DNA of 64,000 nt from Komarekiella delphini-convector SJRDD-AB1. Lineage in GTDB: Bacteria > Cyanobacteriota > Cyanobacteriia > Cyanobacteriales > Nostocaceae. Position 1 is the stretch's first letter; each line of letters opens with the position of its first letter. The notes under the pieces are model-generated. The model made no database searches, was not told the DNA's origin, and saw nothing but the letters and a program-made list of their open reading frames with translations. Shown here in pieces: positions 47,150-56,572 of the stretch. Both the position numbers and the translations under genes were made by a program. Location of the stretch: the NCBI RefSeq assembly GCF_014831675.1, contig NZ_VJXY01000002.1, positions 186,001-250,000 on the forward strand, written 5' to 3'.

Positions 47150-47359
47150 TTAATCTACGGCAATCATGACATCTGATGATTTGACTATAGCGTAAACTTG
47201 TTTGCCTTCAGTAAGTTTTAAATTTTCTGCTGATGATTTGGTAATAATAGCAGTTACCTCTACTCCTGGTACTATTTCTACTGTAACTTCAGTATTTACG
47301 GAACCAACGACAACGTTTTTCACAGTTCCTTTGAGAGCATTACGAGCGCTAACTTGCAT
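47150..47359 (-). CDS. Molbindin (Mop domain protein)
   Basis: A single TOBE/Mop domain of 69 residues: SARNALKGTVKNVVVGSVNT, EVTVEIVPGVEVTAIITKSS and an ending in YAIVKSSDVMIAVD. Such proteins assemble as hexamers that store and buffer molybdate or related oxyanions in the cytoplasm. The ATG follows AAGGATCTAAG. It is the last gene in the minus-strand series nifH-nifE-nifN-mop, 129 bases after nifN, which supports a Mo/V-handling role for the whole locus. Confidence 0.92.
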   Translation of the reverse strand: MQVSARNALKGTVKNVVVGSVNTEVTVEIVPGVEVTAIITKSSAENLKLTEGKQVYAIVKSSDVMIAVD

Positions 47360-47488
47360 CTTAGATCCTTTTTCTTGGCTTTTTCTTTATATGTAGATAA
47401 TAGCAATTAGTTACATTTATATCCACATCTATAGGTAGAAATATTAGCGCATTTTCTATACCAATTAGTTACTTTCCCCTAGTGCAGG

Positions 47489-48802
47489 TTAGTGATAAGA
47501 GGATATCATCTGTGCCTCTAAAAAGAGGTTGCCAATATCAAATAAAAGCTGCATTGTACCTTGGTAGCTAACTTTGGTTAACTGGCTATTACCCAAGCGG
47601 TCAAAAATGGGAATCCCTTGACGATAGAGAGGAATTTTTAAGCGTTTGGCGATCGCAACTGCGTGGGAGTTGGCAATCAGCAGGTCAGACCCAACCGCTA
47701 GTTGCTCAAAATCTTCAAAATCACCTATTGTAACACTTGTAATTGGAAGTTTTTCCAACACAGGAGAGCGTGTTGTCGTTACAGCTGAGTGAATTTGAAC
47801 CCCCATCGATTGCAGGAAGTAAATTGTTGACCAGAGTAAGTCTGGTTCTAATGCTAAGGAAACGCGCTTGCAACCAAAGTAAGAATGAGTTTCCAGCATC
47901 AAATTTTGTAGCTGACGGCGTTGGCGGCGATATTTTTCTGGTACGCTGATGCCACTGATGTCTGCTAATGCTTGCAAAAATTTATCTGTAGCTTCTAATC
48001 CCGTCAGTTCACCAAACACTTCATAAGGTATACTGAAGCTCTGTTCTAAAATTTGCGCGCAACAGCGCATACTCTCGCCTAATGCTAGAGTAAAGACGGA
48101 ACTGCCAATTGAGCGCAATTGTGCCACAGTAGTACCATTAGCTGTAATAGAACTATTAGAGTCATGAAAGTTAGCTTCGAGTATTACAGACAGGTCAGGG
48201 ACAATGATCGCCTGCAATCCAAAAGAGCTAACAATATCTTTGATCTCCTGTACATCTCCTGAAGTAAAAGCCGAACCAGCCAAAATAGTAATTTGTTTGG
48301 GATAACAGGCTAGGCTTTCACTTATTGGCGAAATTTCTTTGACTATGCTTTCCACAGCTGCGGCAAACCCATCTTGTAACGTCCCCTTAAAATCCGGTGT
48401 AGAGACTGGCACAATTGGCAAATAATCGAGTTCTGGGTGATTTTGGCGAATCTGTTTGACAAAACCTTTCATATCATCGCCTCTGGTTTCTGTCAATCCT
48501 GTTGTATAAAGACCAATAATTTCTGGCTGGTATCTCTGCACCAATATCAGAATTGCCTGTTCAACTTTCTCTTCACCACCCAAGATAGTTGCAACTTCTG
48601 TCATGGCTGTACTGGTTAGAGGAATCACCTCACGCAAATGCTGTACAAGAGGAATTTTCGTAAAAGCACTACAACCAGGAGAACCGTGTAATAACGGCAA
48701 CATTCCCTTCAATCCTAAAAAAGCTAAGGTTGCACCTACAGATTGGCTTTGCTTGAGGGGATTAACTGCAACTGATGTACTTGTAACACTAAGAATGGCC
48801 AT
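47489..48802 (-). CDS. nifN: Nitrogenase cofactor scaffold subunit NifN/VnfN
   Basis: Beta subunit of the scaffold on which the M/V-cluster precursor is matured. The 437-residue protein opens NPLKQSQSVGATLAFLGLKG and LLHGSPGCSAFTK, with Cys44 at the position of the NifN cysteine that shares the O-cluster with NifE. MTEVATILGGEEKVEQAI and GLYTTGLTETRGDD are typical of NifN. PIVPVSTPDFKGTLQDGFAAAV distinguishes NifN from NifK. A TTGGAGAT ribosome-binding site precedes the ATG. It follows nifE by about 150 bases. VnfN is the more likely identity given the metal-sensing neighbours, but sequence motifs alone do not separate the two. Confidence 0.9.
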   Translation of the reverse strand: MAILSVTSTSVAVNPLKQSQSVGATLAFLGLKGMLPLLHGSPGCSAFTKIPLVQHLREVIPLTSTAMTEVATILGGEEKVEQAILILVQRYQPEIIGLYTTGLTETRGDDMKGFVKQIRQNHPELDYLPIVPVSTPDFKGTLQDGFAAAVESIVKEISPISESLACYPKQITILAGSAFTSGDVQEIKDIVSSFGLQAIIVPDLSVILEANFHDSNSSITANGTTVAQLRSIGSSVFTLALGESMRCCAQILEQSFSIPYEVFGELTGLEATDKFLQALADISGISVPEKYRRQRRQLQNLMLETHSYFGCKRVSLALEPDLLWSTIYFLQSMGVQIHSAVTTTRSPVLEKLPITSVTIGDFEDFEQLAVGSDLLIANSHAVAIAKRLKIPLYRQGIPIFDRLGNSQLTKVSYQGTMQLLFDIGNLFLEAQMISSYH

Positions 48803-48952
48803 ATTTAATCTCCAAGATGCAATTCAAACTTGTTTTGAATTTTGAATTGATTAGTGCAGTGTGGTGGAAACAACTATTTAGTTGAAAAAGGTAACAATGG
48901 CTTACTATACAAATAATGTTTTTTCTGCCATCAGCATAGCTGCCTTCTTACA

Positions 48953-50293
48953 TCACTCCCAAGGTGCAGATTTACGTACTTGTTTCCAGATAGGGCTGTA
49001 AAGACTTGCATACAATTGTTGTGACACTGCTAAAATTCCTGCATACCCCGCATAAGAATGATGAAGTTCTTGGTTAATATCTAACAAAGGAACCTGAGCA
49101 TCCAAGGCAGTGGATTGATAGCGATCGCTAGCAATTAACATCTCAGCTTGATGTTGATTAATTAGCTGTAAAATGTCTCTAGGACTTTTGTATTCCAGAA
49201 TGATGGCATCCTCACCCAATAAGTTTTTAATTCTGGCTCTATCCTCCTTTTTCATCTTTTGAGCACTAACAGTAATTACTTCCATTTTGAGGTTATTGGC
49301 TGCCGAAATCATCGCCCAACTCTTGAGACTTTCGCTCAAAATGACAATACGCTTACCCTGGAGGCGATTTCCATAGGGAGCAAGTTGCTGCGCTAAAGCC
49401 GCCGTTTCTTCAGCAATCAACTTTTCTGTGTGTTCTTGTAAGTTGGAGTCGCCTAATTTCGCTGCAATATTCCGCAGACATCGGCTTATATCTTCTATCC
49501 CACAAAAAGATTCTTCAATGTAGGGAATACTAAAGCGCTCCTCCATCTTTTTCGCCATTTTTACTAGTGGTTTAGCAGAAATTATGACATTTAGCTTGGC
49601 GCGGTGAGCGTAGCAGATTTCTTTATAAGTAGCATCGCCAGTAATTTTTGCCAGAACTCGAATACCCAACTTTGTCAACAGTGGCAGTACATTCCAGATA
49701 GCACCAGCAACGTTATATTCACCAATCAAGTTAATATCGTAAGGTGTGGTAAATTCTGGTTCATCTGTGCCAATTACATGTTCTAGCAATGCTTCCCCAG
49801 CATTACTAATACCTAGATTGTAATGACCAAGAAACCCAGGAGAATCTACAGGAATAATCGGCGTTCTTGTTTGCTCAGTAGCCGCAATACATGCTCTATT
49901 GATATCATCACCAATCAAAGATGAAACACAAGTAGAGTAAACAAATACTGCTGTAGGTTTATAGCGTCTGACTAATTCTAGAATGGCTCTTTGAACTTTT
50001 TTCGCACCACCGAAGATAATATCGCTCTCTTCCATATCAGTGGTAAAGCGGACTTTGTGTATTACCGAACTAGAAGACAGACTACCGCGACTTCCCCAAG
50101 ATTTGTTGATGCAGCCGCTAGGCCCGTGGATTAAATGAGCAGCATCAGTAATTGGAACTAGGGTAATCATTGCACCATCAAAAGCGCAATCCTCTTGACC
50201 CTCTGGTTGAATGGGTATCATACCAGACTTATTTTCACTTTCTGATTTTTGCTTATTAGGTTGGTCATTGATTTCCTCTTGGCTAGTTTTCAT
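48953..50293 (-). CDS. nifE: Nitrogenase cofactor scaffold subunit NifE/VnfE
   Basis: Alpha subunit of the cofactor-maturation scaffold, 446 residues. After a polar N-terminal 30 residues it reads DCAFDGAMITLVPITDAAHL, HGPSGCINKSWGSRG and YSTCVSSLIGDD. These supply Cys36, Cys61 and Cys122, the three NifE ligands of the O-cluster. Other NifE hallmarks are TTPYDINLIGEYN and RMEERFSIPYIEESF-type sequence, and the ending SPIWKQVRKSAPWE. It lacks NifD features such as the MoFe-cofactor cysteine and histidine context. It lies 331 bases after nifH and before nifN. The most probable identity is VnfE of an alternative nitrogenase. Confidence 0.92.
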   Translation of the reverse strand: MKTSQEEINDQPNKQKSESENKSGMIPIQPEGQEDCAFDGAMITLVPITDAAHLIHGPSGCINKSWGSRGSLSSSSVIHKVRFTTDMEESDIIFGGAKKVQRAILELVRRYKPTAVFVYSTCVSSLIGDDINRACIAATEQTRTPIIPVDSPGFLGHYNLGISNAGEALLEHVIGTDEPEFTTPYDINLIGEYNVAGAIWNVLPLLTKLGIRVLAKITGDATYKEICYAHRAKLNVIISAKPLVKMAKKMEERFSIPYIEESFCGIEDISRCLRNIAAKLGDSNLQEHTEKLIAEETAALAQQLAPYGNRLQGKRIVILSESLKSWAMISAANNLKMEVITVSAQKMKKEDRARIKNLLGEDAIILEYKSPRDILQLINQHQAEMLIASDRYQSTALDAQVPLLDINQELHHSYAGYAGILAVSQQLYASLYSPIWKQVRKSAPWE

Positions 50294-50624
50294 TGCGCTG
50301 TTGAAGATAGGTGTACATTGTGAATGAACTGTGTTGGGTCATATTTCTTGTCTGTGTTATGTATTTGCAGATATATAACTGAGTTGCTAAAACAGGTGAT
50401 TTTCGTTTTTAAACTCATTAGATAAAAGGGAATAGGAAGAGGAATTTCCCATTCCCGAAGAAAATAGACACCAACCAAGTAAAGAAAAATTAAACTATTT
50501 GTTCCGCAGTTGCGATCGCAACTGTAAATTAGTCATTAGACTACCTCCATATTTGTTCAACGATGAGGGTCATTTGAACTATTTACCCACCTGAATGCTT
50601 ACTTAACAAGCAAGAGTAAAGGTT
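50294..50624. other. Spacer between nifH- and nifE-type genes
   Basis: A 331-base gap with no credible gene. It contains an extended HIP1 palindrome (GTTGCGATCGCAAC) at about 50510-50523. The gap is long for an operon, so an internal promoter or RNA-processing site between nifH and nifE is possible. Confidence 0.5.
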
Positions 50625-51608
<984 letters not shown>

Positions 51609-51971
51609 TTATTCCTACAATTGTTTGTTCGGTGGGTCTTTTGGTTTATCAGGTATTCACACCGTTGATTTGTTGTGAAGTTTTTGCTTGTCATTTGTCC
51701 TGATTAATGACAGCAATGCATCGAATGTACGGTTTTAGCTAATGCGTCGCCGTGTTTTTCTTACTTACACTGCATTTGCTGCTCTCTGCATAGAGCCAGA
51801 TATGCTTGTGGAGTACTGCTTAAGGGATATTGCAAGTGTTACCAGACTCCTAGTCAGATGATTCTTTAGGAAATAGTGATTCTATTTCACAATAGACAGA
51901 AAAACTCTATATCTCCCGATTTAGCAACGTCGTTAGTTGTTGTAACCAAATCCCATTCGGTTGCTCATACC

Positions 51972-52088
51972 TAATACCAATTCCAGAAAAGAATGAAACA
52001 GATGCGTAGGTTGGGTTGAACGAAGTGAAACCCAACAATTACAAGACTTTGAGGCTACATCCGCATCAGATTTTTCGTGAAATGGTAT
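51972..52088. repeat. Interspersed repeat (copy B, inverse of 30873-31016)
   Basis: Reads TAATACCAATTCCAGAAAAG ... GAAACCCAACAATTACAAG ... TTTTTCGTGAAATGGTAT, the reverse complement order of copy A with one GGGTT...AACCC unit fewer. It lies between the XRE regulator and the nifH-type gene, about 370 bases upstream of nifH, so it could influence transcription entering the operon. Confidence 0.75.
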
Positions 52089-52168
52089 GAGAGTGATTGC
52101 AGCAGGAATTCAAATTTATGCAGAGTTTTTTCCTAAACCACACAACCAACCTCGCATTGCAATCCACT

Positions 52169-53428
52169 CTAAACGGTCGCTACAACTTCCCCGATTCTGC
52201 TAATATCGTAGCCGCCGAGAATTTCAAATTGTGAGTGAATCATCCGATGTCCCAAAGTACTAAGCAACTGCTGTACTGGCGCTTCTTCTAGATATTCCTT
52301 GAGAATCACCAAGTCGTATCTTGAGTGATGTAAGGGGATAAATCCCAGCCCAAAGGCGGCCGCTACAGATGCCGTGCTGATACCTACATCAGCAACCCCT
52401 AATGCTACAGCTTGGGCAACATCTTGGTGACTTGTGACAATATGGTCAAAACCCTGGACAGCATGGAACGGTATCTGTTGCTGTTCGAGTTTTTGTTCCA
52501 AAAGTAAACGAGTACCAGCACCGATTTCGCGGTTGACAATGGCGGCTCCCCCTGCAACTAAGTCAGTAACCGTTCTAATTCCCATCGGGTTGCCAGACTG
52601 AACTAAAAGCCCCTCCTCCCAAACACCGAGAGTAATCAAAACTGCTCCCCTTCCAGCCAGAACATCTCGAACAAAAGGAGTATTATACTCATCAGCTTGG
52701 GAGTCATAAAGATGCATCCCAGCGATGTGAGCTTCACCTCGGCATAGACTGTCCAATGCAGACATACTGTTGGCAAAATTAAATTGCACTCGCAGTTGGG
52801 GATGCCAACGTTCGGTGGCCCTCGCCCAAAGTGAAATCACAGGCGCACAGCCAGCAATCACAACGGTGTTGTGAAGTGTATCCAGATTATCGTTTAGGAG
52901 CCGGACTCGAACTTTATCTGTTTGGCTAGTACCTTCTCCCTTCGGGTGATGCTCGTTCTTCGCTAATGGCAGTTTGCTTACGCCTCTGATTACGGGTGAC
53001 GCTCCTACGTCGCTACCGCTTATGCTAAGGCCACTCCCTATAACTGGGTGGCTAACTGCAACTGCCTCACCATCAGCCGGAATCATGTCTTGGCGAAAAG
53101 CATCCTTGCCAATTAAGGGATAAGCTATCCATTGTCCTCCCACGCGAGCCAAACTGACTCGCGTCTGCTGACCAGTAGCGGCAGGTTTGGCAAGGACTGC
53201 TTCAATTTCAAGTAAATCCCGCTCTAACCAGAATAAATCCTCAACTTGACAGCCAAGCGCCTTCGCCAAGCGAAGTGTTATGGCCACTGAGGGAGCGTAT
53301 TGTCCCGACTCTACACCACTAATAGTCTGACGGGTAACTCCAGCTAGATTAGCCAAATCTTGTTGGCTCATGCCTAGGCGGGTTCTAATTGACTTCAAGT
53401 TGTTACGAAGATCATTATCCTGCTTCAT
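52169..53428 (-). CDS. XRE-type regulator with molybdate-binding-like effector domain (VnfR-like)
   Basis: A 419-residue transcription factor. Residues 8-62 form an XRE helix-turn-helix (RTRLGMSQQDLANLAGVTRQ, ISGVESGQYAPSV). After a linker, residues about 175-410 form a periplasmic-binding-protein-like domain (NTVVIAGCAPVISLWARATE, GEAHIAGMHLYDSQADEYN, NREIGAGTRLLLEQKL, DVAQAVALGVADVGI) of the type that senses molybdate or related oxyanions. This architecture is that of repressors reported for V-nitrogenase genes in Anabaena variabilis (VnfR1/VnfR2), to my recollection. It is encoded upstream of nifH on the same strand. Residues about 131-169 are a low-similarity insertion of repeat-like origin. 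Confidence 0.85.
   Translation of the reverse strand: MKQDNDLRNNLKSIRTRLGMSQQDLANLAGVTRQTISGVESGQYAPSVAITLRLAKALGCQVEDLFWLERDLLEIEAVLAKPAATGQQTRVSLARVGGQWIAYPLIGKDAFRQDMIPADGEAVAVSHPVIGSGLSISGSDVGASPVIRGVSKLPLAKNEHHPKGEGTSQTDKVRVRLLNDNLDTLHNTVVIAGCAPVISLWARATERWHPQLRVQFNFANSMSALDSLCRGEAHIAGMHLYDSQADEYNTPFVRDVLAGRGAVLITLGVWEEGLLVQSGNPMGIRTVTDLVAGGAAIVNREIGAGTRLLLEQKLEQQQIPFHAVQGFDHIVTSHQDVAQAVALGVADVGISTASVAAAFGLGFIPLHHSRYDLVILKEYLEEAPVQQLLSTLGHRMIHSQFEILGGYDISRIGEVVATV
52943..53015. repeat. Repeat-like insert inside the regulator gene
   Basis: Two direct copies of CGGGTGA-GCTC-T-CTTCGCTA-type sequence (52943-52965 and 52993-53015, 50 bases apart) lie in the stretch that encodes the linker between the helix-turn-helix and sensor domains. 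They resemble intergenic repeat blocks elsewhere in the window. The reading frame is kept. Confidence 0.5.
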
Positions 53429-53687
53429 TGGCTTTATCTCTCAGTTTCAAAAAGCCGTAGCGGATTTAACAAAGCATCTGCCAAGGCGAAAGCATAGTCT
53501 TTGAGGCTATATCATTTCTCTGTAACGACATGACTGTGCTTTCGTTGTTTTGATTCCCTCTATTCAAAGAATATCATACTTTTTGCAAATTTACTTGCGA
53601 TCAGCAAATTTTTTTGCTGAAAACTGTTTTTGACCTATAAAAGTCCCCAATCATCGTCAACAAAAGACTTATCTAAACATTTGCTTT

Positions 53688-53706
53688 TTACCAATTTAGT
53701 TGGTAA
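53688..53706. promoter_or_regulatory. Putative operator (inverted repeat) upstream of the regulator gene
   Basis: TTACCAA-TTTAG-TTGGTAA is a perfect 7-base-arm inverted repeat, 260 bases upstream of the regulator start and 250 bases upstream of the divergent gene at 53955. It matches 16 of 19 bases with 44572-44590. It could serve autoregulation and control of the divergent pair. Confidence 0.5.
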
Positions 53707-53954
53707 TTAGTAGCTCTCAATACAGTTTTGGAAATTGATTTGGGCTTTGATGCTTGATAGGTGAGTTATACAAGCCTTAAGGAATCTACCACCAACCAAT
53801 AAAAGCTCTTTGAGGTAAATTTTACCCTCACTAAAAATTACCGTTTTTACTTAGGGGAATATGCAGACATCTGTTACACAATTGGGTATCTACCAAAGTA
53901 TGCAATAGACGAGAGGAAATTATAGTTTTTAGCACCACAGCAATGGAGAGAATA

Positions 53955-54320
53955 ATGATTACTGAAGAAGACTTAGCCCAACAATTTACTGTAATTATTG
54001 AGTACACTCATCCACAGGTATGGGAATTGCTACGCCAGTGTTATGTAAAGGTAATTAATTCTAAATCTTACTTAACAATAGCGAATATCAAAACGTGTAT
54101 CCGCTATACAAGATATATTGGAATTTACTGCCCTAACCGACTCATTAATGCAGTAAAAGCCCAAAAAAACTTACTCACAGAAGTAGCAGAATATGTAGGA
54201 TTAGTTGAGGTTGTTTGTTTGAATGCCAACAACTTGATGCGAGATCCTTTGTCAAATCTTAAGGAAACTTATCCTCATTTGTGGTTAGACCTGCTCTGGG
54301 TTGTCACGCAAGAACAATAA
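53955..54320 (+). CDS. Uncharacterised protein divergent from the VnfR-like regulator, 121 aa
   Basis: I do not recognise this protein. It is soluble and helical with no signal peptide; it starts MITEEDLAQQFTVIIEYTHP and contains IKTCIRYTRYIGIYCPNRL and VVCLNANNLMRDPLSNLK. There are three Cys residues but no obvious metal motif. The start was placed at ATG 53955 because GGAGAG lies six bases upstream; an ATG four codons earlier is also in frame. The next gene overlaps or follows it directly. Position opposite the regulator suggests it belongs to the same metal/nitrogenase regulon. Confidence 0.6.
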   Translation: MITEEDLAQQFTVIIEYTHPQVWELLRQCYVKVINSKSYLTIANIKTCIRYTRYIGIYCPNRLINAVKAQKNLLTEVAEYVGLVEVVCLNANNLMRDPLSNLKETYPHLWLDLLWVVTQEQ

Positions 54321-54423
54321 GGTTAATTATGAAAACCGAATCTTTGTGCAATATTCTTTGCACAAAATCGGCAATACCAATCTTAATGCCGCACGAATTA
54401 GTTTTGGAGCTTGTCAAAATCTT

Positions 54424-54798
54424 ATGAATCAATTATGTTTACCTCCAGATGATTTACCTTCACATCAAACAATCAGGGTAAGTGAAATACTGTTCAGACA
54501 ACTTGAAGAAGCAACTAAAAACAGCTTTTTCTTGGCGTGCGACAAAATGACACGCGTTTTGTTATGTAGTTGTCATTGGTATTTCCAAATCAATAGTGGT
54601 ATTCTGACGTTAATCATGATTTGTCACAATATGGAAAGTTATCGGAACATTATGAAAACTGTTCCCCAATTTGCTGACAAGTTAAAATACTTTACTAACA
54701 GAGCTAAAATTACTGTCAGTTCTCCACTTGACCAAGGTACACCTTGGATACTCAGTATAGATAACATCTTGCCTGAAGAGGACTTGCCCACTACCTAA
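54424..54798 (+). CDS. Uncharacterised protein, second gene of the divergent pair
   Basis: I do not recognise this protein. The frame is open from 54301 (TTG) to 54798, and the ATG at 54424 is the first ATG. A second short frame (ATG 54329 to TGA 54427) overlaps its 5' part, so a frameshift at the 5' end or a later start are both possible. From the ATG the 124 residues read MNQLCLPPDDLPSHQTIRVS, then SFFLACDKMTRVLLCSCHWYF, and end DNILPEEDLPTT. The cysteine-rich hydrophobic centre is notable. It lies immediately downstream of the gene at 53955 and is probably co-transcribed. Confidence 0.5.
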   Translation: MNQLCLPPDDLPSHQTIRVSEILFRQLEEATKNSFFLACDKMTRVLLCSCHWYFQINSGILTLIMICHNMESYRNIMKTVPQFADKLKYFTNRAKITVSSPLDQGTPWILSIDNILPEEDLPTT

Positions 54799-54924
54799 TA
54801 ACTAAACCTTGTAGCGATCGCCTCTTCTTTAAAGTGGTCGCAGGGCAGAATTTACCAAGAAAGCGTGTTTAAGAGCTTGGGTGCGGGGAGTGGGAACGAG
54901 TGCTGAAATATGCCAGCAATCAAT

Positions 54925-55006
54925 CACGAGCGCTTCGCTACTCATTGGAGTTAACCAACTTCCTACACGAGCGCTTCGCTACTCATTGGAGTTAACCAAC
55001 TTCCTA
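54925..55006. repeat. 41-bp tandem duplication
   Basis: Two near-perfect head-to-tail copies beginning CACGAGCGCTTCGCTACTCA, at 54925-54965 and 54966-55006. It lies in the spacer after the divergent pair. No function is seen; it is a recent local duplication. Confidence 0.8.
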
Positions 55007-55109
55007 TCTATAGAAACAACCGATAACCCCATTGCGGAAACTTCAGCAACAGTTTCTTAATAACAATCTGCAATGCAGGGTCATCCTCCCAACATTCCTG
55101 CAAAAGGTA

Positions 55110-55283
55110 TTATTTTTCAAGTAACTTCTTCACCTTGTTGATGATGCTCACTGGATCAATACCTTGATATGGGTACTGTTCCCACAAACCGCCGCAACCT
55201 TCTTTATGAGTTCCAAGATGGGCATATTTGGGAGTCAACCCCCGCTCTAACAGCCAAGAACCGTTTATTTTAGGCAAATGCAA
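55110..55283 (-). CDS. Short conserved-looking ORF or gene remnant, 57 aa
   Basis: A TTG-started minus-strand frame with a protein-like sequence: INGSWLLERGLTPKYAHLGT, HKEGCGGLWEQYPYQGIDPV, and IINKVKKLLEK. A stop codon lies two codons before the start, and there is no clear ribosome-binding site. It may be the C-terminal remnant of a larger gene. I do not recognise the family. Confidence 0.35.
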   Translation of the reverse strand: MHLPKINGSWLLERGLTPKYAHLGTHKEGCGGLWEQYPYQGIDPVSIINKVKKLLEK

Positions 55284-55463
55284 CTGCTAGGTGAATTAGG
55301 GTACTATTCCAGCTTCATGAGACAAGCGATCGCTCTTATGGTCAAAATCTGGAAATTCCCTCAAAAATAATGATGTATTTTGACTCATAGTTGTTATTTC
55401 TAACGATATAAGACAAATAACTAAAAATAGTGCAATTTAAAAGTAGTACAAATATCGTAAATT

Positions 55464-55868
55464 ATGGACGCTGCTAAACGCCTTACCACTCTCAACCGCA
55501 TCCGCAAACTCAGCCGTCTGATGGATACATCAATACGCATCCCTCTGACAGGTTTTCATATTGGAATAGACCCAATTATTGGTTTAGTTCCTGGTGCTGG
55601 TGATTTAATCAGTACAGCGTTTTCGGCTTACATTATATTTTTAGCTACCCGCTTCGGCATCCCACGTCAAGACTTAGCCAAAATGATTTTTAATGTTGGT
55701 TTGGAAACAGTTGTTGGTACTGTGCCTTTTGTGGGTGATTTATTTGATGCTTTCTATAAGTCCAATATTCGTAATTTGGCAATTTTAGAGCAACATCTAA
55801 CAGTAGTTGAACCAGAACTTAAAGAAGTGTCTGATGAACTTTACTCTCGTAAGTTCAGCCAAGTTTAA
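55464..55868 (+). CDS. DUF4112 domain protein
   Basis: A 134-residue small membrane-associated protein. RLMDTSIRIPLTGFHIGIDP and IIGLVPGAGDLISTAFSAYI, followed by VGTVPFVGDLFDAFYKSN and RNL, match the DUF4112 family with its two GDL/I-containing turns. One or two hydrophobic segments (IIFLATRFG, LVPGAGDLISTAFS) suggest membrane association. The function is unknown. The ATG at 55464 is the only reasonable start. There is no clear operon partner. Confidence 0.85.
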   Translation: MDAAKRLTTLNRIRKLSRLMDTSIRIPLTGFHIGIDPIIGLVPGAGDLISTAFSAYIIFLATRFGIPRQDLAKMIFNVGLETVVGTVPFVGDLFDAFYKSNIRNLAILEQHLTVVEPELKEVSDELYSRKFSQV

Positions 55869-55918
55869 GTTGGTCGTCATCGCATCACTAATCTTGGCAC
55901 TCCTTACAGCTAGTAAAA

Positions 55919-56410
55919 TCAAATATTTAAATCGCGTAGAGCCAAACGAATTTGTTCTACACGCCTGCGATTAACACCAAGATCCGACTCTCCCACGCGA
56001 GATGCCGAGCGTAGATGAATTACTGACTCATTGGGAGGTAAATAAAACTCTACGTCATCAACAAATTTGAAGATGCGGCTTTTAGAAAGAGCATGAATGT
56101 AATTAGGAGTCTGTTCTATAACTTCTGTGCGTGGGACAACAGTGAGAACTTTTAGTAAGATTTCTCTAGCTGCATCGTGGTCTACATGATAGGCAATCGG
56201 CTCGATGGCGTGTTTGGGGTCAGCATCCTGACTTACAACACAGTTGTTTGAAACCGGACAAGAACTAAGATGACCATTATCAACTCCCAAGCCAGAAGAA
56301 GCAGCCCAAGTAGCAGTAGGAAATATTAAACTACTAATCAAAGTTAGGAGTATTGCAAAAGTGAGACTCTGTAAGAATCTCTGCCGGAAAGCTTTTAGCA
56401 GATGGGACAT
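55919..56410 (-). CDS. DUF1499 domain protein, exported
   Basis: A 163-residue exported protein. The signal peptide ends at about residue 36 (PTATWA, then ASSG). The DUF1499 core follows: LSSCPVSNNCVVSQDADPKH, VVPRTEVIEQTPNYIHALSK, RIFKFVDDVEFYLPP, and IHLRSASRVGESDLGVNRRR. The pair of Cys in CPVSNNC may form a disulfide. The ATG at 56408-56410 has TTGAGGAA about 11 bases upstream; the longer TTG-started frame overlaps that ribosome-binding site. Its role is unknown; in cyanobacteria and plastids the family is associated with the lumen or thylakoid. Confidence 0.85.
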   Translation of the reverse strand: MSHLLKAFRQRFLQSLTFAILLTLISSLIFPTATWAASSGLGVDNGHLSSCPVSNNCVVSQDADPKHAIEPIAYHVDHDAAREILLKVLTVVPRTEVIEQTPNYIHALSKSRIFKFVDDVEFYLPPNESVIHLRSASRVGESDLGVNRRRVEQIRLALRDLNI

Positions 56411-56481
56411 GATAAATTGATTCCTCAAGGTTTAAATAGCACTTCGCTTATTTTCGGTCATTTTGGGTTACTACTGGAGTT

Positions 56482-56572
56482 AAGCTATTACGCTTTTAAA
56501 TTGCACAGTCACTTATGAGGTTCGTTAACTGCTGACGGTTAACTGTCAACCGTCAACAGCCAACACGAAAAG
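56482..56572. repeat. Heptanucleotide repeat with conserved flank, copy B (inverse)
   Basis: Reverse complement of 41996-42086: AAGCTATTACGC-TTTAAATTGCACAGTCACT-ATGAGGTTCGTTAA, then GTTAACTGTCAAC-type heptamers, then CAACACGAAAAG. The flank is more than 90% identical between copies while the heptamer number differs. It lies just upstream of the DUF1499 gene. Confidence 0.75.

Noticed and set aside
50290-50478. 62-codon ORF upstream of nifE
   Set aside because: No ribosome-binding site, no family resemblance, and it overlaps the nifE start by one codon; treated as spacer.
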